From assembly GCA_964035795.1 (NCBI GenBank), contig OZ038323.1, positions 7,714,671-7,778,670 of the forward strand: a stretch of DNA of 64,000 bases. Direction: 5' to 3'. Below are positions 1-11,840 of the stretch, one piece after another (the stretch's first letter is position 1; each line of letters starts with the position of its first letter). The translations under genes and the position numbers were made by a program. This stretch comes from Pterobdella sp. o SKG-2022. Taxonomy: Eukaryota; Annelida; Clitellata; Hirudinida; Piscicolidae. The notes beneath the pieces are model-generated. The model was not told where the DNA came from. It saw nothing but the letters and a program-made list of their open reading frames with translations, and searched no databases.

Positions 1-1
1 A

Positions 2-997
2 GTTTCAACACCTCGCAAATGCTTCTTCTCAAACACTCCACAAAAGCGCACAGTGGCCACCACCACCTCACATACCCCCTTCCTCGCCAACCTTCCTTCT
101 CGAACCACCATCACATCTTACTTCTCATCATCAAAACTCCCTAGTCCCAAGAAAATAGTAATTTCTCCTAGAAAGTTTAGTCTTCCTGTTAATATAAGCT
201 TAAACATTAAAAATAGCGTAGATAGTAAAGACAGTGAAAAGAATGTTGTAAAGTCAAGCAAATCTCCCTTGGTTGGGGGGAGAGGAGGCAGTGGTGGTAA
301 AAAGAATGGAGGAAAAGTGAAGAGGAGGTTATGTGAAGACTCTTCCGATGATTCACTTTTTTGCTGTCCTCTACAAGATGCTTCTCTGGTCGACCACAAC
401 AACAATATGCCACAAATCAAACGCTTCAAACCCACCCAATCTCCCAAAAAATATCTCTCCAGTCATATTGTTGATAAATCTTTTTCAAGGTGTAAATCCT
501 CACCAATGTCAAAAATGAAACAAACGCCATCGATAAAGAAAATCAAGGACGATCTTAATTCACATTCTCCTAGTTCTAACATCAAATCCCCAACAGCCGA
601 CCTGCCTGATCGGCGCTTTGAAGAGTTTTTGAGGAAGAAGATGACAAGACAGTCATTTGGTGGTGTTGCCAATGATCCATCTTCACAAAAGTGTTTGCTC
701 AAAAGTACTAAGAACGGGAAACTAAACGTAGTGAAGAAGGAAGAAAAAGATAAGAACTGCGGTGATTCGAACATTGTCGCTACAAAACCCCTTAAAAGCG
801 ATACAGGCTGTAACATTTTGACTCCAAGCAGACATAATTGGCTTACACAACTTTCTAATAAAAGAGCTCCAACGACCACCCCTAAAATCAAAAAACCCCT
901 TTCCGCCAGCAAGTCTTCAAAAAAGAAAAAAACAGGAGCAAAGAGCAATTCTAAAAAAGGCTTAGAGAATTATTGGGAGAACAAACAAGAAAATTAA
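2..997 (+). CDS. C-terminal part of a CDT2/DTL-like protein (5' end outside the window)
   Basis: The frame is open from base 2 to the TAA at 995-997, so this is a 3' terminal exon or fragment; the apparent start at 53 is only a GTG inside the frame. The 331 visible residues are basic, Ser/Lys/Pro-rich and look disordered. Two short segments suggest the WD40 protein CDT2 (DTL), the substrate receptor of the CRL4 ubiquitin ligase that destroys CDT1 and p21 on PCNA-loaded chromatin. One is RTTITSYF, which has the spacing of a PCNA-interacting (PIP) box with Arg in place of Gln. The other is NWLTQLSNKR, like the NWL...KR segment I recall from the vertebrate CDT2 tail. The WD40 repeats would lie upstream. 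Identity is inferred from short motifs only; another PCNA-binding nuclear protein is possible. Confidence 0.45.
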   Translation, partial: VSTPRKCFFSNTPQKRTVATTTSHTPFLANLPSRTTITSYFSSSKLPSPKKIVISPRKFSLPVNISLNIKNSVDSKDSEKNVVKSSKSPLVGGRGGSGGKKNGGKVKRRLCEDSSDDSLFCCPLQDASLVDHNNNMPQIKRFKPTQSPKKYLSSHIVDKSFSRCKSSPMSKMKQTPSIKKIKDDLNSHSPSSNIKSPTADLPDRRFEEFLRKKMTRQSFGGVANDPSSQKCLLKSTKNGKLNVVKKEEKDKNCGDSNIVATKPLKSDTGCNILTPSRHNWLTQLSNKRAPTTTPKIKKPLSASKSSKKKKTGAKSNSKKGLENYWENKQEN

Positions 998-1237
998 ATT
1001 ACATTCATATTGTTTTATTTATTTTTTTGAATCATCTGTGTTCATTTTATTTTTAAAAAATTCAAATGATATTATCAGGACTTAATATCTATTTTATTTT
1101 TTGTTGGCAGTTTTATACAATTTTTGTAAAAAAAATTCAAATAAATATAACAAACGGTTATTTGATGAATGGCATAAAATGTCGTAATTTTAAACAAATA
1201 AACTGCATATTTCAATAAATAAGACTTAAATTACAGT

Positions 1238-4200
1238 TTAAGATAATTCATACAAAATTGATAGATACGTGTCATTGTTCTTAGAGTAAACACTCGCATT
1301 TAAAATATTCAAGATCTGTTGAAATCCAATTGCTTCCAAAGATTCTGAAAATATGAATGAAATCACCGTTAATAAATTATTGTATACACAGGTTATTATG
1401 TGAAGTATCAATTTGGGCGACTGAAGCTCAAATCCCATACAGATCAAGGACCAAATGGCTTGAACATGACTAATATGAGTTACTGTAACATACCCTGGTG
1501 TAAGAGTCGTCGTTCAATAAACCGTCTTCGATGGATTTTGTTAGCACTGTTGTGGTCGCAAAAATTAGAATTCTTGTTAAAAATCATGCTGTTTTTTAAG
1601 GAAACTTGTATTTATACTACGTGATAATAATATTCCTACAAACCTTCAGTCTTGCCAAGAGTGTCCAAGGCAGAGAAGTTGATGAAACATGCCCACACAG
1701 GTAGGTCTACTTGTTTGGGGGCCTGCTTTTCAAAGCTGAAACTGAAGCAGCTCAACCCAACGATCTTCGATACATTTGGTGGTGTTTTTTTAAGCTCATT
1801 GCATACTTTCGTTCGGAACACTTCTGCGTCAAACAACTGTGGGATTTGAACTTTATAAATCATAATAATAAAATAAATAATTATTGCCCAAATGAACAAA
1901 AATTTTTTATTGGTTTTGTGAGCATTATTTTTTTTGACATAAAAAAAACAATATCAAAAAAACTTCGCACGAACAAACTGTTCATTGGCCGTGAAAAATA
2001 TAAAAAATATATAGCAACTCTATTTCCGACACGTACCATTGTGGATTCAAGAGAGAGTTTAGAATTTCGTTTGTTGATAGTTTGTGGGAAGCAGTGCTTA
2101 TCTGGGTCATGGGCACCGTAAATGTAGACATCGAGGTCTGAGTGCTTGGTGATGTAGACGTTGTTCTGTCCGTCTCTTGCCAGTGTGATTCCCTGGTTTC
2201 AGTTTCAAGGTGTTTTTTCATTCTTTTGTGCTTTATTAGTCTTTTATTTATATTATTGTTATTATTATTATCTTCATTTAGAAATTGCCAAACAATATAA
2301 CAGCCAAAATTTAATGAAATGTCGATAATAGATGAAATATAAATACCTTTCCTATGTTACTAATGGTTTTTTTAACTTCTTCGTTAGGCAAGTGCTCAAA
2401 AGCCGGTGCATTGACCCCGATACTGAAAGTTATGAAATTATGAGTTCACAGAAGTTTCAATTATTAAAACATACTTGCTGCCAGTGTAGTTCTCTTGGGA
2501 GTCATTTATCAAAATCTGGTCATCTTTTACATACAGTTTTCCTATTATGGCATTCTTCTCCATGAAATATAATTTACCTTAAATTGAGTAATTAGTGGGG
2601 TGGTATATGTCTAGAAAACAACATAAACGACAACTATCAATCGTGTTTTATAGGAATTTATACACAGTTTGAGCTATTAATGAATTATCCTTTGCTTGAT
2701 AATAGATTGAAAAAATTATAAAAAAAAGTTGCTCACCCCAGATATCTGAAGTGAGAGTGTTAAACTTGCCTAGAGACTCATGCAGAAACACCTGGAAAAG
2801 AAAAGTGCTGAGATAGGAAGTCGAACACTCTTTTGGATATAACAACCTTCAACTAAATATAACATTATCTAACTAAATATAACAATGTTTAACTAAATAT
2901 AACAATACCTAACTGAATATAATAATATTCTTAATAAAAAGCGATGTAAGAGTACAACTAATGTGAAGGTTTTGGTTCACGTTTTTTGGATGCTTTTTAA
3001 GAATTATGAATCTTACGTAAGTGGGATCACTGGATGTAGATTTGATGTTACGGTAGATAGGCGGTAAAAAAAATTGTTTTCCTTTCGGAAATATTCTTGA
3101 TGAATTGGTAGTTTCACTGGGAATAAAAATTAAGTTTTAAAGAATTGAAGATCAACTAGCGGAAAGGTTCAAAGAAATAAAAATTTCCAAACTTTTCAAG
3201 GATACATTCCATGTTGTCCAACTCCTTCAAAGCAGCTGCTCTCAACGTGGGTGACATCGTTCTTCTCAGCTTCCTCTTCTCCACCTTTTTTTTGTTCTCT
3301 TCGTTCGCTAAAGACATTTCAGCTAACTTTGACATTTGCTTTGGTGGCCCATTGTTGGTGTTATTTGATTTTTTATTCGCTTCATTTGTGAGTTCAGACA
3401 AAAACTTTTGGGCGTTATTTTGGCATGATAAACTCAGTTTCTCGGCTTGAAGTTTGTATATTTTTGCAGCTTCTCGCAGATCTTTTAGTTTTTTGCGAGC
3501 TAAGGCGCATTTCCACATTTGCTGGCAAACTACTATAGGACCACTGGCTTCTCTGTACAACGCATCCAACCGTTCCACGTGGTAATGTTTCAAGAATATC
3601 TAAACAAATTTCAATAAACTTAAATTTTTGTAATTTAGACATTAAAATACATATTTAAAAAATTTCAAGTAAACTTGGTTTATTATTTTCACTTAACAAA
3701 GCTATTCAAAACGTAGACATTTTTGAATCAACCTTGCTTTTGCCTAGTCTCCAGTCAGTCAGTTGAGCATGCTTCATCACCTTTTCACAGGCACTTTTTG
3801 GTGCAGCACCACCCCCACTCATCATGCCCACGATTAAGCCGTACCTGTTGATTATAACGTACATCTGTTTCTGCGTCATATATTCATACTGACAAACACA
3901 CGAGTAATCAAAAAAACTAAATAAATTTTTGTATGATAAAAAACAATAAACAGCCTAAAGCCTATTTAACTGTTTAAAAACCGCAGCAAACCTGTAAACA
4001 AAGTTTTCGAATGGGATTCTAGAGGCAAACCCTTGCTTCCTTATCTCAATGGTCTCTAGCACTCCGGAATAGTTTAGTTGTCGCAGCACCATTCCATCTT
4101 CAAAATCTCCAGGCATCTTGTGAGCATTGGGCTTTATACACCTGCCATTGATCAGCTCATTATTATTATAGGAAAATTTCATTAGTTTATTTTTATTTAG

Positions 4201-7200
4201 TTTACTTTGAGATTTTGAAATAAATTTTTTAGTAGGCGAGTCATATCAATAATAAAAGATATTAGTTTAAAAAAAAATTTATCGGAGCTTTTGACTAATA
4301 TATTCTTGACTAATATAGTACATAGTCTTCATTAAAATACTATATGTTGATTATACGACAGATTTTTATATTAATTATAGCACTACTGTATCTACTGGGT
4401 TTAACTGTATGTATCCATTAAAACTGTATATATTCACTATAACTGTATATATTGATTAGAATACATAAAAGAAAAGTGCATCAAGACCTGATAAAGTGGG
4501 GCTGAGCGCTTGTCATCTTAGTTATCAGTTCACACAAGGATGACTGCGGTATTATAATACTTCGTATTCACTTTTTCATGTGATTTTAAATTGGTTGAAA
4601 TATTTCAATTAAAAAAACCCTTTTCATTTGTATATGTTATATATTTTACGCAGAAAAACAATGTATATGTAATACAGTTTTTCTATTAAACAATGTTATA
4701 TATGGAATGTAAACTAACACTGAAGTGAGTGGCAAGAGTTTTTGCAGCTCTGACACTGCTGTCCTTAGTGTAATTCTCTTGACTGCGCATTCTTGAACAT
4801 TGTATTAGCATTATATAACAATGTCAACGTACCAATAAACCAAGTGAAATTCACAAAGTATGTCAGGTAATTAAATATTATCTGTATGTTAATCATGTTT
4901 TGAAGTTGATAAAAATGCGTTAATCAATATTTTTTGAAGTTAAACTTAGTTCATCTTTATATGCAACATTGTTTGATTTACTCCACATTAAACCCCCGCC
5001 CATCATACACCTGCCCTCATCACTCACTGTGATCTCTCACTTTGATGAACCATTCTGCTAGCCCTTTTCAACATGTCCAGGGAACTGATTTTACCCTTTC
5101 TGACCTTCGACCCTGCTACCACCATCTTTGACATCCGTAAGTTCTTCCGGTTTGCAGTTTGCGTGTTTCTAAAATTATTATAAATCACATTAAATAATAT
5201 GAATTAGTTTTTATATGTTATTTTTATTATTATTCTATTTTTTTGCTTTTGTTTCATGGTGAGGCTAAGTTATCGAAAATATTAACTTTTGTTTATCAAT
5301 AAAAGTATTACAAAATTTCTCAAATTTAGTTTTTTGATGAAAAAGAGTTAATTTTCAAGCAATTAAATATACTACGTGTTAAAAAAATATCGTATTAAAT
5401 TAATTTCACCAAGTGTTAGAGAGGATATTGTACTTAATTAAAATAACCAAGTGTCGAAAAAGCTACCATACTTAATTGGACCCAATAAGTGTTATTGCGT
5501 CATAAAACTGAATAGTAGTGACATCATACTTGTACAAGGTTCCTCCGATCTCTGTGAGGGGGGAGAAGAGATCATTAACAAGCACCGACTCGGACTCCTT
5601 GAGACAGTCTATGAGGTTGACGCTCAATGTGTCTCTATTCTTCTCCAAGAAACCATTCACGTTGTACGTCACCTTTGTTTGAGGTTGGAGTGTGGCTTGT
5701 GACGTTTTGAGAGAATTTTTAGATGATGAGAGAATCAAAGTGTTAGTCTACGAAAAAAAGGGTGAAAGCTTAAAGGGAAGCCATTTTTATTACACAGATG
5801 GTAATATGCTTGATATCTTATTGGGGTTAATTACTTGATGAATTTCATCATTGCTAATAGAAGTTATAAGAAACTGTTTAAATATGAGGTTTCCAAAAAG
5901 ATAGATTTTAATATGTTTTATCAGTTCATTTTATTACAAGTCATTGTATTGAAATATTTTATAAGAAAACACCAATTGATACCGGGCCAGCAAAGTGCTT
6001 GATGGTGAAGTTAAGACTCTGTCCTTTGGTCGACTGGTAGTTTGGGTGGTTTTTGAGGTTGTCGTTGAGTTTGTAGATAAGGGAGTGGTCTGTGGCTCGT
6101 GGAAATTTCGTTTCTTCGTCCAATAAGGCAAACAGACCAGGAGGGTTTTTAGGCTGGTGATGTATTTATTTAATGTTCTTCAAACAGAAAGTCCAAGACC
6201 AAAAAAATAAGTAAATAAAAAAATTCTTTATAACACACTTTCAGAAACTTCCAATCTAAAGACATAACTAAATATAAACTGACTTCAAGAAAAAGGTCGA
6301 GCAAAGGCTGGTTGTCGACGAAGTTAATATCCTTCCCATCGATGCCTTCTTTAGCATACTCTGCCAGTTCTAGCTTGAAGATGTGTTGGTTGAAGAAAAG
6401 TTGAAGTTGCTCATTGGCGATGTTGATGCATAGCTGTTCGAAGCTGTTCAGACGGAAGTTTTCGAAACCGTATATGTCCAAGATGCCTATCCATTCCAGT
6501 TCCTCCATGTAATTTCTGGGTGTTTTTGAAATTAATTGAAATAATTAGAAAAAATATTCTTATCGCTCATTTAACTCCACATTCAAAAGTGTTTTGTAAG
6601 GTGGGTATTTTCATAAAAAATCTTGGAACTCATGAAACGATATAAGCCCATTTTAAGTTTCTTGTTGAATTTCATCTAGACTAATCAAATTGGGTATTTT
6701 CAAATATTTCTTTCACAATGTATTCCATTTAACCAAAACACATTATACACCTCAAAACGATCAAAGCACCCTGGCTACCTGTCAAGGTTGGGAGCAAGAA
6801 GTTTGTTTATTTGGAGCACGATCCAAGAAAACATGCGACCATACAGTGCCTTGCATAGAGCATCCCTACAGTCATTAGCCTGGGTCTCGTTCTTCAGGCT
6901 TGTGATCTTCTCGTCTGCGTGATGATGGTGGCGTCGTGTTTGGGGATGTGTTGATGGGTTTGAATGTGTGATACTTTTGAGAGTTATTACGTAGATTTAT
7001 GTGATTTTTGTTTCATTCACATTTTTTATGAACTTCAAAAATTTTTATGTCGATTCATGAGATTTTTATATCACTTTTAAAAAGGATATAAATGGCAAAA
7101 ATTTTCGATAAGTTCAGCCTTATAACAAATAACTGAATAAATGTTATCATGAAACGTTAGCATGTATTTAAAGCTAAGACTCACTGTTAACAATGCTGAT

Positions 7201-10200
7201 GGTAAGAAGAAGTGCATTCACAAGATTCTCTTCGTCAACAGCCAACAACTGGGATGCTGGGAAAGGATTGAATAAATTCATGAACTTGACGTCTTAAATG
7301 CTGGTAATTTTTTAATATTATCTGAAGACTATAGCTTATATGTTTCAGTAATGCTAATACATATATCAAAACATATATCTACTACATATATCATGAGCAG
7401 TAATCTCTTAAACAATATTACAATTGGAAACACAAAAATAAAAACAGCATTATACCTTGGCAAGATTTTTCCTCGTTAATGATTGACACCCCGTCGGTTT
7501 CTTGGTCGAGTAGAAACCTTATGTCTGAGATGTGAAGGATGGCCGTGAGAATGGCTTCGATACCCTCTACATCCTGGTCATTAGATGGGTGATGGGTGTT
7601 TTATATTATGAAGAAGTTTATTAATAAGGGAATTTAATGGATAAGAATTAATAATTTTTACACGAAGAAAGGATACAGAGTTGCAGCAACTATATCAAGA
7701 AGCCCGTTGAAAATTATTGAAAAATTAGAATTTTTGAAGTTAGATAAAAACAGGTCAAATTCATATAGCGTTGAAGTCAAATGAAAATTCTAACATAGGA
7801 CTTGAAGCCGACTCGAGTCATCAGAGCCTGCAGCACAGACCACATGCGGCGGCACTCTCCACGCCTTTCATCATCTTTGTACACGCTTCCTCCATCCACC
7901 TCTTGCATTATTCTGCCGTTTTAATGTTGTTTTGTTTAATGATAAGACGTTTGCTATTTTGATGTTGTTTTACTCAATTTTATTGATGGTGGAATAACTT
8001 TGATAATAGACAAAACTAGAACTTTTGATGTGTCTGAAATTTTATTAATAGTTATGCAAAATAAGAATACAAACCGTGTCTAAATTTATTATTTACACAA
8101 TAGTTATTCACAATCAAAGTTCAGGATAAGCATTAAGATTATAAACAATAAAAAAAGGATTAGGATCACGACCAAAATCGAGTGCATACTTACAACGCTC
8201 ACAAACCTGTGTTGTTCTGGCGCAGAGAGAAGGTTGGCTGAAAGTTTCTCTTCACTCAGACCAGCAAATAAATAATAAAATATGTGGAAGTTTTTTTCAC
8301 CAGAAGCGTGGTTGACCAGTCGTGATTTCTCCAGTAGATACTCTGAGATTTTGGCTGTTGGTGGTTGTTGGTGTGTTTAGCTTGTTCAATGGGTTGTTAG
8401 CTGGTTTTTAATAATATTTACAATTGAATATGATAAACTTTTGAAAATTAGTACCATTTCAAAAATAGATGTTATTTTTTAAAAATAAAAAATAAATTTA
8501 AAATCAATTATAAGAATGTCTTCAAACCTCCAACTATGTTGCCATTCCGACCAAACACCAACTCGATAAATTTCCCAAAACGACTACTGTTGTCATTGAT
8601 GACAGTTTGAGCGTTACCAAATGTCTCCAACAAAGGGTTCACCTTTGGATTGTTGAATCATGCTCGATTTAGTCTGGTTTTATTGGCTGTTCATTATAGG
8701 AGAAATGTAGCTACTCAGATAAGGTAATTACATGTATATTCATAGCCTCTTTTTCTTACAATTATGTGTTAATTTTAGCTTTTGTCAGATTTTTAACTTA
8801 TCGACTTTTATAGAGTTTTTTATGAATGAAGGAATCCGATAATTGATAGGAATTCACTGTTTTCAATAAACTAGGCTTTTTGAGATTGTTTGTATGATAT
8901 TTGAATGTAGTGTAAAATATTATCGAATAAGAAGTTAAATGCCTTATTATTTACCTTATTAATTCACTTATGAAATTATTCTTAAAAAAGTTCATAAGAA
9001 TAATTTCATAAGTGAATTAATAAGGTAAATAATAAGGCATTTAACTACTTATTAGATAATATTTTACACTACATTCAAATATCATACAAACAATCTCAAA
9101 AATTAAAAAAGTTCATAATTTTTTGTTATTATACACTGAAGAGTTTCAAGAATTTTTACCACATAAACGATTTACGAAGACTTTCATTAAAAATTCCAAA
9201 ATCTTCTTCTATAGACTGTGAATTCATTTATTCACTAATTTTTATTTTAATTCGCTTCTGTTATATCTTGTAAATTTTGAGCAAATTTATTAATGTTCAC
9301 AAAAAAAATGAGAAAAGCTTTGGGCAAAAGAACTTTTGGTTCTAAACCATAACTAACTTCTTTCCTTTACCCATCCCTTTAATATCATCATCAGATAATT
9401 CTGGCTTTTATGTATTAAATTTGAAATAGTTTTATATTAAATTTTATGAAAAAATATATATTATGTATGTAGGTAAAGCGGTATTTATAAAGCGCATTTT
9501 ATTCATAAATCAAAGCGCTTGCTACAAATTAAATGAAGCGGAAATACACTGTGTAACAGGTGCTAATTGTCGGCCCAAGCAGGATCGACAAGGTAGCTTT
9601 AGATAATTAGTCTAATGCTCTACCTCTGAGCTATACGGGCTGACAAAAACGATAAATTTCATTTTAAACTTTTGAACTTCGTATATCTTAAAAGATTAAA
9701 CTCTAACTCAAACATTCAAAAAGCTCACATTACGAAAAACTGTTAAGATTAAAACACAAATGCAGGATTTTCTCTATTATATACACCTTACTAAAACTCC
9801 TCAAAAAGACAAATTTTTACTAATAATAAAAACCAACCTCTACCATACATTAAAAATGAATCCCGATTACACTGAGATTGCTTCAGATCTTATTAAAAAC
9901 CAAATCAGATCTACTTACTGCTATGATCTTCTCATGCAAGTCCAAGTCGTCATGTTTGCATAGGTAGGCTATATGCTCCACCAGAAATTTTGTGCTCTCT
10001 GTTTTCCCTTTTATTGTGTTGTTTGTGTGCCGTGTATATTTATTAGGGATATATCGATTTTGGTTTGAGACGTAGGATGAGAGATTTGGATTAAGAAGTT
10101 AAAGCATTAAGTTAGTTCATTTGAACCAAGTGGTTTTTAAATCTACTTATTTTAAAATATAGACTGAAAATAAAACGTCAGAAAGATTTTTAGTGGTTAG

Positions 10201-10937
10201 TTCAGTTGAAACTTCATAACCAAATCCATCTGAAGACGTCCAAAAGTACCAAATATATAATTAATTAAAACTAAAAGATTAACCATGGGACCAATAAAAA
10301 CAGAAAAAAACTGTACTAAGTGAAAAAATTCCATGAAAACCCAAGACCTCAACTACCTGCGCCAGACTCGCCACTGACAACACAGCACTGATTGATGCCA
10401 GAGTCCTTGAGGTTCTGGTAGGCCCGGTCGGAGACGAGGTAGATGTGGGGTGAGTGGTCTTGTTTGCTTCTGACATCAGTGAATTCATGATGTTGCTGGT
10501 TGTGGGTTCGTAGGAAATGTTTTGAGGGTTTCAAATCAAGTATTGGAGATTTACTTTGAAGGTTTTGTGTACAATTTGTGCTGATTTTTGCTTTTCGAAA
10601 AGTGATATGCTTAACTAGCGTTTATAATAGGTTCACACATCATATGAATTAAAATATTATAATAGTTTCAATAAAGGTATCTAACTTCTTCGCCATAGAG
10701 TCCCAAATCACAATACGGGTTGACAGCTATCAGAATATCTCCAATATAGGTCTTAGATGGGAGTGTTATATAACAAAATTTAAATTAATTCAAATTATTA
10801 ATAATTATTTCAAAGATTTATCAAACTAATGTCTTTGTTGGACTCACATAAATTTTGTTGTTATAGTACCGTTGTTTTATATTTGATATGAGGTTTTCCT
10901 CGTGTATTTCCGTAAGACTTGTTAGGTCGTCAGCCAT
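1238..10937 (-). CDS. Unconventional myosin heavy chain, class III-like motor with unassigned tail
   Basis: This is an actin-based motor in roughly 25 short exons. The start codon at 10937-10935 opens directly into motor sequence ([16 protein letters not shown]), with no upstream kinase or ankyrin domain. Recognisable exons in gene order are: 10848-10937; 10686-10751 ([10 protein letters not shown]); 10357-10495, ending in the P-loop GESGAG; 9919-10007 (KTES...); 8528-8642 (switch [11 protein letters not shown]); 8207-8354; about 7805-7912; about 7490-7575; about 7195-7280; about 6795-6960; about 6290-6500 (switch [10 protein letters not shown]); about 5975-6145; about 5500-5735; about 4740-4800; about 4495-4555; 4010-4145 (CIKPN); about 3735-3885 (GKSK); and about 3170-3605 ([10 protein letters not shown], then one IQ-like helix). 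The FLKHYHVE lever-arm start most resembles class III myosins. Tail exons follow down to the TAA at 1238-1240 and match no MyTH4, FERM, TH1 or coiled-coil pattern I recognise. Several boundaries are approximate. The 3' end converges on the CDT2-like gene. Confidence 0.8.
2845..2930. repeat. Short tandem repeat of about 22 bp
   Basis: About four imperfect copies of a unit like aactaaatataacaatgttt lie in a tail intron of the myosin gene. Nothing suggests a function. Confidence 0.75.
8877..9102. repeat. Near-perfect inverted repeat, 108-bp arms, 10-bp loop
   Basis: The left arm 8877-8984 and right arm 8995-9102 are reverse complements with only about two mismatches, around gaataagaag versus ctacttatta. 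They are separated by the 10-bp loop aaaaagttca. The element is AT-rich and lies in a myosin intron between the exon ending at 9919 and the one starting at 8642. This is the structure of a foldback element or palindromic MITE. I see no coding capacity and no convincing target-site duplication. Confidence 0.9.
9473..9642 (-). repeat. tRNA-derived SINE, copy 1
   Basis: Read on the minus strand, a tRNA-like head (gcccgtatagctcagaggt, then a degenerate B box gtcgatcct) is followed by a tRNA-unrelated body with tgtagcaagcgctttga and gcgctttataaataccgc. Head and body match the copy at 28866-29040 over most of their length. It lies in a myosin intron. The degenerate B box indicates an old insertion. 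Confidence 0.8.
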
Positions 10938-11840
10938 TATTCCAATGTTTTAAGCTTTTTCCAAGTTTATATAACGATATATTATAACTTAATTTTGTTG
11001 ATTATGTTTTTATGTCGTCTTTTAACGAGTTAAAGATTAAGTAATCGTTCTTAGAAAAATAACTATAAAGAATATCTTTGATTAGAATCTATACAAAAAG
11101 TTGTACTTTTTGAAGTAACTGTGTTGATTTACAATAAATTAAACGATATAAAATTTAAAAAAATTATTTCATTGGTTTTGATATCATAAACGACCATTGC
11201 TTCAAATACAATAGAAATAAATTTAAGATCCTTTGATTAAAAATAACATTGAACGCCTGTAAATATATATTCTCATATATTATGTATTTTAAAGAGAATC
11301 CAGCTTAAAGGATAACTAATAGATTGATTGTTTAGCTTTAACGTATCAATGGCGCATTGTATAGGTTTTGTTGCATGGTGTTACGAAGGGTGAGTGTGCT
11401 GGGTAAACTGAAAAAATTTTGGCATTAATTAAAAATTTTTGATCACGAATCGTGTTGGACTTCCAATTGAAGGCATAAACATAAGAGAAGATGTTTTTAT
11501 CTTATTTTAATACCAGTAAAGCTCGCAAAATAACTATGCTTTTACGTTTATTCAAATGTAATGTAATGTTAACGTGTGTTTTTTCATCTTATATGAAGCT
11601 TTTATGGTTTCGATTTTTTCTATAAATTAAGATTAATAACATAACATTATAAGGAATAATAGTTATAAAAACTTTATTTCTCCAACAGATAATATATTGA
11701 ATATTTTTTTTTATTTACTCAGCGCATCTCCATTTAAATGTACATTTAGGTTCATCTATTAATTTTGTAAATTATGTTTTTAGATTGAAACTATAAACTA
11801 AATTTAAATATTTTCAATTTAGAATTAAAAATTTTATAAT
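10938..11840. other. Intergenic region between divergent myosin and VTI1A starts
   Basis: This 903-bp AT-rich segment separates the start codons of the minus-strand myosin and plus-strand VTI1A genes, so it should hold both promoters. I see no coding exon, RNA gene or clear core-promoter motif. Confidence 0.6.

Noticed and set aside
1982..2221. Thr/Ser-rich minus-strand frame
   Set aside because: Wrong frame of a probable myosin tail exon; the alternative frame reads a more protein-like sequence ending at a GTACGT donor.
2845..2930. CRISPR-like array of 22-bp repeats
   Set aside because: The units are contiguous and imperfect with no spacers, and the genome is animal.
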